From a virus: a stretch of DNA of 42,857 nt. Position numbers and translations under genes: made by a program. Below are positions 39,801 through 42,857 of this stretch, piece by piece (position 1 is the first letter of the stretch; each line of letters begins with the position of its first letter). The stretch spans positions 1 to 42,857 of the IMG/VR virus record IMGVR_UViG_3300047476_000343. One strand, 5' to 3'. A model generated the notes under the pieces. The model was not told the DNA's origin and did no database searches. It saw only the letters and a program-made list of their open reading frames with translations.

Positions 39801-41100
39801 TGGGGCATCTGGCGGACTAGCCGTATTGCTAAACTCTTCTAATAATAACGGATACTACTTCGAAATCATGGCTTTAACAAATGGAACATCCTCAGAAGCA
39901 AGCTCAGAGGCTCTAAGCAATGTTATTTTTTATAAGGTTAAGGGGAATTCATCAAAAAATGCTGTTCCAATTAAGTTATGGTCTGGACTTGCTAACATCC
40001 TAGTAGACTCTGGAAGCTTTGTTGGCCAGTCTAGAGTCTTTGGAGAAGAGAATCCTACGGTTTATGACCTGTCGATAGAGTATGAGGATATTGGAAAAAG
40101 CACAAGAAGATTCTATCTATACATAAATAATCGATGTGTAGCTATTGTAGACGATGCAGATAGGCTTCCAGTCTATAACAATATGGCATTGTTTATTAGA
40201 GGAACATCCAAGATGATGTTTGAGAATGTATTTGCAATTACAAAGAAGTACTCACTTGACTCAAGAACAACACTTGGAACGCCAATTAATTCTGTATTTG
40301 GTGATACCGATGTAGACATCTCAGAATCACTAAGAAAATATTCTATGAGCGGTGCAGTTCAAAAGACATATCTTTCTGACATCAGTTCTCAGCAAGGTGC
40401 TGGATATGATATGTACTTTGAAGAATTTGGAACAATCATGCGTGAAGCAGCCTACTTTAAAATCAAATATGATAAGGCATACCCAGCACTGTCTGCACAA
40501 ATATCCCCAACCTTCAATAAGCTAAAGGGATATACTGTATCTGGTTTTATTCCAGGAGCATATGGAGCAGAGTTTTTAGTCTTTAATAATACAGATACTG
40601 TTATCAGTCTAGATGAAACAACTGGAAACTATCTAAGAATCCAGGGGGTAACATTCACACAGAACTCTGACAAGGTACTAACTCTTGGAGACTTCTTTAA
40701 TGACAATAGCAATTTGTCTGATATCGATAGACTAGACAAGAATCCAGTAGAGTCACCTATAAGAGCTAAAAAGCAATACTTTGACATAGTTTCTAGTAGA
40801 TCTACGTATGGAACTAACTCATTCGCTATTGATGCAAAATATATCCAGAATTCGGATGCTGCAAAAGAACTTATGGGGTGGCTAATCAATAAAACGATAA
40901 AGCCAAGGAAGTCAGTTGGCCTAAACATTTTTGGTGGAGTAACCCTTCAGCTCGGAGACATTGTTCAGATAGCTATGTCAGATAATGCTGGAACTGACTT
41001 GGTTGTTGGCGAAGACAAGAGATTTGTTGTTTATAGCATAAGCTATAATAGAAACTCCGATGGTCCAGAAACAATAGCATATTTGAGTGAGGTAATATAA
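36847..41100 (+). CDS. Giant tail hub / minor tail protein
   Basis: 1417 residues from the TAATG-coupled ATG (an in-frame ATG at 36814 lies inside the previous gene). Residues about 440-650 (LASVGTLNIFDYDQVFNENN, REVSIELRDLMFLLETN, FVAPEQSTLQVLQDLAVSSQ, SAMFFDEENNLVIMSKDYM) look like a tail hub region of the kind that follows Dit. Later parts (about 960-1130; SSNNNGYYFEIMALTNG, RRFYLYINNRCVAIVDDAD) have LamG-like jelly-roll features. The end (PRKSVGLNIFGGVTLQLGDIVQIAM) resembles a baseplate hub barrel. It is probably the central tail-tip protein. Confidence 0.75.
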   Translation: MFGSSTFLSELSNTSSINVKSSVFAEWNMNIPSNFLSIGNYRYRQQENSSIYNLVPETFDRYDSGNYYTGATDADVVIDGGFDDSNQALAFSSKQQLTNILFSLEDCFGRFRPRSGINKARIPYSANSYFHYANKDMAKRPRYYLASKNDKFKYWTSDRSEGGKLRGVSYPLPSGAYGIDDVAPFIVYNSPVPANRIVVKMQTHVGSDNKGSFYNTSGNAFPDPFYGYENSKTPTKWRIQYLDGSNWTDAISFLPTDLRSDNTPIIGEDGTVEVFYGIKIPDRYSSIFNYKRMYITESMLPDSPETGSAFLIKPSESAPGTFYIYTGSSYETFEAVYGWSLSQNSVIDYRNSLDKISSPDYFINSVTGKKQYSKFEYISGLRIVVDQMNTNATTFDLIELSPRLVADMTDLVEGVSVTKSASDLGNAGMPVGQLLASVGTLNIFDYDQVFNENNTESVVAPYLDQIIKFSIYETVTTASGNSELIPIKTLYSSEKPQISGSSREVSIELRDLMFLLETNLAPELLLVDVSLSVAISTLLDNIGFTNYKFLRVEDEKELIIPYFFVAPEQSTLQVLQDLAVSSQSAMFFDEENNLVIMSKDYMMPSADQRATDLVLSGNRSESNFANIEEISSRDNKVFNDGQITYKERYIQRSYGSIKQAMLQDRNKTWIYKPALLWEASGTLNTKSQNGELTSSSAYSLSAIPLNSPLSANPPSVINGVVVDNIIDFGEGSYFLSRYDGYFYANGEIIHYDAVEYSIPSTVGNVWIQNTQEYSDYFQNVKFGKSIFPTGRVRIYSEPYYEVVDGVTRFKDGEVRSHGRGQFGTPIVSHESGISEYWSNNAINSTLGCKLPLSDLIKANPENATADSKAATLGEAGIANSTVVTASRNGIIKNALGGTNKSEKDIKALKATEIGTVQSSALVFTGPTFTSDLAASDYISYVPKSLNNSYSHFGTRVRIVGRYEDGKTKTQTPAGSMGYYDNGKIGGASGGLAVLLNSSNNNGYYFEIMALTNGTSSEASSEALSNVIFYKVKGNSSKNAVPIKLWSGLANILVDSGSFVGQSRVFGEENPTVYDLSIEYEDIGKSTRRFYLYINNRCVAIVDDADRLPVYNNMALFIRGTSKMMFENVFAITKKYSLDSRTTLGTPINSVFGDTDVDISESLRKYSMSGAVQKTYLSDISSQQGAGYDMYFEEFGTIMREAAYFKIKYDKAYPALSAQISPTFNKLKGYTVSGFIPGAYGAEFLVFNNTDTVISLDETTGNYLRIQGVTFTQNSDKVLTLGDFFNDNSNLSDIDRLDKNPVESPIRAKKQYFDIVSSRSTYGTNSFAIDAKYIQNSDAAKELMGWLINKTIKPRKSVGLNIFGGVTLQLGDIVQIAMSDNAGTDLVVGEDKRFVVYSISYNRNSDGPETIAYLSEVI

Positions 41101-41657
41101 TGGGAGATCCACAGTTTGGCCCAGAAACTCCCTGGGCAAAAGCAGTAGAGAATTATAGAAAAAACCTCAGTGCTACACCACAAGTTTCTATTTTGCCTGC
41201 TACGCCAGCTACATCATCATCGGCAACTCAGCCAGAGACTAAGGCAGCAACCCCAGACCTGATCCAGCTAAACGAAGAGGCAATGCCTATAGAGGCAATC
41301 ACTGACCTTCTTTTTGAAGATATTGGTGGTACAGAAATTCTTAACATCGCAAGACATGACTTAATTAATGGAATAGACATTAAGTATCAGCAGATATCAA
41401 ATCTAGTAAAAATTGAGAATATCTTTGGTGGGTCAAACTTAATTGGTGTACAGAATCCAATAGAGCAAACATTCGGTAGATTTGCACTAAAAAGATATCA
41501 GTATGTGCCAGCAACAACTGACGACCCATCAGGCCTTGATAATCACATTTATGTAGATGAGTCTGGAAATGTTAATTTAGAGCTACATAATCTAGAAGAT
41601 AACATGCAGATAGAAATTGAGTTCAAAGCCGCAGACACTACTGATATAATATATTGA
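41100..41657 (+). CDS. Minor tail protein with tape-measure-like N-terminal peptide
   Basis: 185 residues. It starts MGDPQFGPETPWAKAVENY, which closely matches SQFGPNTPWARAVAAM near the end of the tape measure. A Thr/Pro/Ala-rich linker follows (about 25-60), then a helical and beta region (EAITDLLFEDIGGTEILNIA, NGIDIKYQQISNLV) that ends with ELHNLEDNMQIEIEFKAAD. It may connect the tail tip to the tape measure. The start is TAATG-coupled to the giant hub gene. Confidence 0.65.
   Translation: MGDPQFGPETPWAKAVENYRKNLSATPQVSILPATPATSSSATQPETKAATPDLIQLNEEAMPIEAITDLLFEDIGGTEILNIARHDLINGIDIKYQQISNLVKIENIFGGSNLIGVQNPIEQTFGRFALKRYQYVPATTDDPSGLDNHIYVDESGNVNLELHNLEDNMQIEIEFKAADTTDIIY
41642..41650 (+). 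promoter_or_regulatory. Extended -10 promoter inside the end of the previous gene
   Basis: TGA-TATAAT, with TTGAGGAT between it and the ATG at 41665. Confidence 0.45.
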
Positions 41658-41664
41658 GGATAAT

Positions 41665-42857
41665 ATGATTACTAATAAAGGGCAAGCCCTACTTACAAAA
41701 TACCTGATTGGCCAGGCACCAGCCTATGCCTCTTATATTGCTGTAGGCTGTGGCCCAACCCCATACGACGAGTCTTATGTTCCATCATCAGCAGATATAT
41801 CTTCTCAGAGACTAAAAGAAAATCTAGACTTTGAGATGTTTAGAGTTCCTATAACTTCAAGAGGGTATGTTACAGAGATTTCTGGATCAGCTACCATTAC
41901 TGGTGCATCTATATCTGGATCGTCAGTCGTCTACACTGCAAACAATAGCTTTGTTCCTGGAGATACAGTAACTATTACTGGAGTTGCTCCGTCACAATTT
42001 AATATTCACGAAGGCATTATTGTTGCTGCAAACTCTACTACTTTTACAATCGTAAATCCTATTACTGGATCATACTCTTCTGGAGGATTGGCAAAAACTT
42101 TTTATACAAATGTTGTGCTTACTGCAGAACTTCCAACAGAAGAAAGATATGAAATCACTGAATTAGGTCTTTTCTCTGCCCAAGCAAACCCAGATGCTGG
42201 ATCAAAAGCTAGTAGAACTATTTATTCATTTTCGCAAAATGAAAACTGGCAATATCACGGCACCAATGTGGAAACGATTCCAGTGATCTATACAGCACTT
42301 GACGGTGGAAATGAAGCAAACCAGATCGACGGAACATACTTCGTGGACGGAGTGTCTAAGGACTGCAAGGTTATTCATACAAACTCTGACAACGAAGTTT
42401 TCTCAAATGTTGCAAGAACTTCAAGATACGAGACTCCTAGATTCTTAAATAATGCTGTGGCAATTCGTGGTAACTTGTCAGATTTAGGATATTCTGCTGG
42501 TAATTTAGTTTATAATTCTGGCGACCACATTCACCTAAATGGAATCTCATTAAACTTTGATAAGAATTCTCCATCAGATGAACTAAGGTTAGCATTTTCT
42601 GTAATTAATACAAGAGGTGCTGAGGATGAGCATCCTTCAGCAGTTAGAATCCTTATTAGATTTTCTTCAATTGACGCAGTATCTGAGGGAGAGTCAGCCT
42701 CATTTGAGGTCAATTTAACTGATGCGGACGTAGACTTTTCAACTAATAGATACTTTGTTATTTCAAAAAAGATCAGTGAGTTAAATGCTACCTCATCATT
42801 CTCTTGGTCACGTGTTTCAAATGTAACTGTGCATGTTTCAACACTAGATGATACAGA
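41665..42857 (+). CDS. Minor tail / baseplate protein (partial)
   Basis: The frame starts at ATG 41665 (MITNKGQALLTKYLIGQAPA) and stays open to the right edge, so at least 397 residues are present and the end is missing. The N-terminus YASYIAVGCGPTPYDESYVP is a common opening in phage tail proteins. Residues about 80-150 (SVVYTANNSFVPGDTVTITG, FNIHEGIIVAANSTTFTIVN) form an inserted small beta domain, and ERYEITELGLFSAQANPDAG is the E-I-T-E-L-G-L-F-S motif of such proteins. The rest is beta-rich. A GAGGAT ribosome site supports the start. Confidence 0.75.
   Translation, partial: MITNKGQALLTKYLIGQAPAYASYIAVGCGPTPYDESYVPSSADISSQRLKENLDFEMFRVPITSRGYVTEISGSATITGASISGSSVVYTANNSFVPGDTVTITGVAPSQFNIHEGIIVAANSTTFTIVNPITGSYSSGGLAKTFYTNVVLTAELPTEERYEITELGLFSAQANPDAGSKASRTIYSFSQNENWQYHGTNVETIPVIYTALDGGNEANQIDGTYFVDGVSKDCKVIHTNSDNEVFSNVARTSRYETPRFLNNAVAIRGNLSDLGYSAGNLVYNSGDHIHLNGISLNFDKNSPSDELRLAFSVINTRGAEDEHPSAVRILIRFSSIDAVSEGESASFEVNLTDADVDFSTNRYFVISKKISELNATSSFSWSRVSNVTVHVSTLDDT

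Noticed and set aside
1-42857. CRISPR arrays, tRNA genes, insertion sequences, attachment sites
   Set aside because: No spaced direct repeats, cloverleaf sequences, transposase motifs or integrase were seen when reading the window.

Overview
The window looks like about 43 kb of the structural, lysis and tail-fibre region of a long-tailed (siphovirus-type) double-stranded DNA phage. The evidence is an uninterrupted set of portal, prohead protease/scaffold, major capsid, head-tail connector, major tail tube, tail assembly chaperone, 2041-residue tape measure and minor tail genes, with no tail sheath. No terminase, replication, integrase or tRNA gene was found, so the window is part of a larger genome. 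Base composition is AT-rich. An actinobacterial host of low GC is suggested but not proven by three things: many apparently leaderless genes behind extended -10 boxes, an exported NlpC/P60 lysin with a coiled coil, and a holin-like protein of an actinophage type.

Layout. 1-770: the end of a Cys-rich gene on the plus strand, then a minus-strand group of small genes that includes a Zn-ribbon protein and two overlapping 22- and 30-residue membrane micro-ORFs. 800-2180: a PrmC/HemK-like methyltransferase with a terminator, a holin-like membrane protein, and a promoter-hairpin-U-tract unit that may be a small RNA of about 57 nt. 2200-6580: small beta-rich tail or appendage proteins, including a collagen-like fibre and a PASTA-like protein. 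6600-7910: a minus-strand lysis operon (leader peptide, NlpC/P60 endolysin, two-helix holin candidate). 7950-14020: a second set of fibre proteins. 14060-16670: a cassette of four 2-oxoglutarate/Fe(II) oxygenase-like genes plus one Zn-ribbon gene. 16680-20420: a 1245-residue LamG-like tail protein. 20440-30060: the morphogenesis genes from portal to tail chaperones. 30080-42857: tape measure, distal tail protein, and very large minor tail proteins, the last running off the window.

How it works together. Transcription units are short. Most begin with TANNNT, usually as extended TGN-TATAAT, and no -35 was recognised. In about thirteen cases the box lies 6-9 nt before the start codon, so the transcript should begin at or next to the ATG. 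Genes inside a unit are coupled by TAATG, ATGA or TTGA overlaps. Highly expressed genes (major capsid, tail tube) have strong Shine-Dalgarno sequences and are followed by intrinsic terminators.

Most notable: the leaderless promoter system; the oxygenase cassette in a genome region that also encodes a collagen-like fibre with Gly-Pro-Pro triplets; aromatic FGFSPFG C-terminal tails on two unrelated adhesin-like proteins; an internal start that would make a separate scaffold from the protease gene; two tail-chaperone paralogues where a frameshifted pair is usual; and a peptide shared by the tape measure and a minor tail protein.
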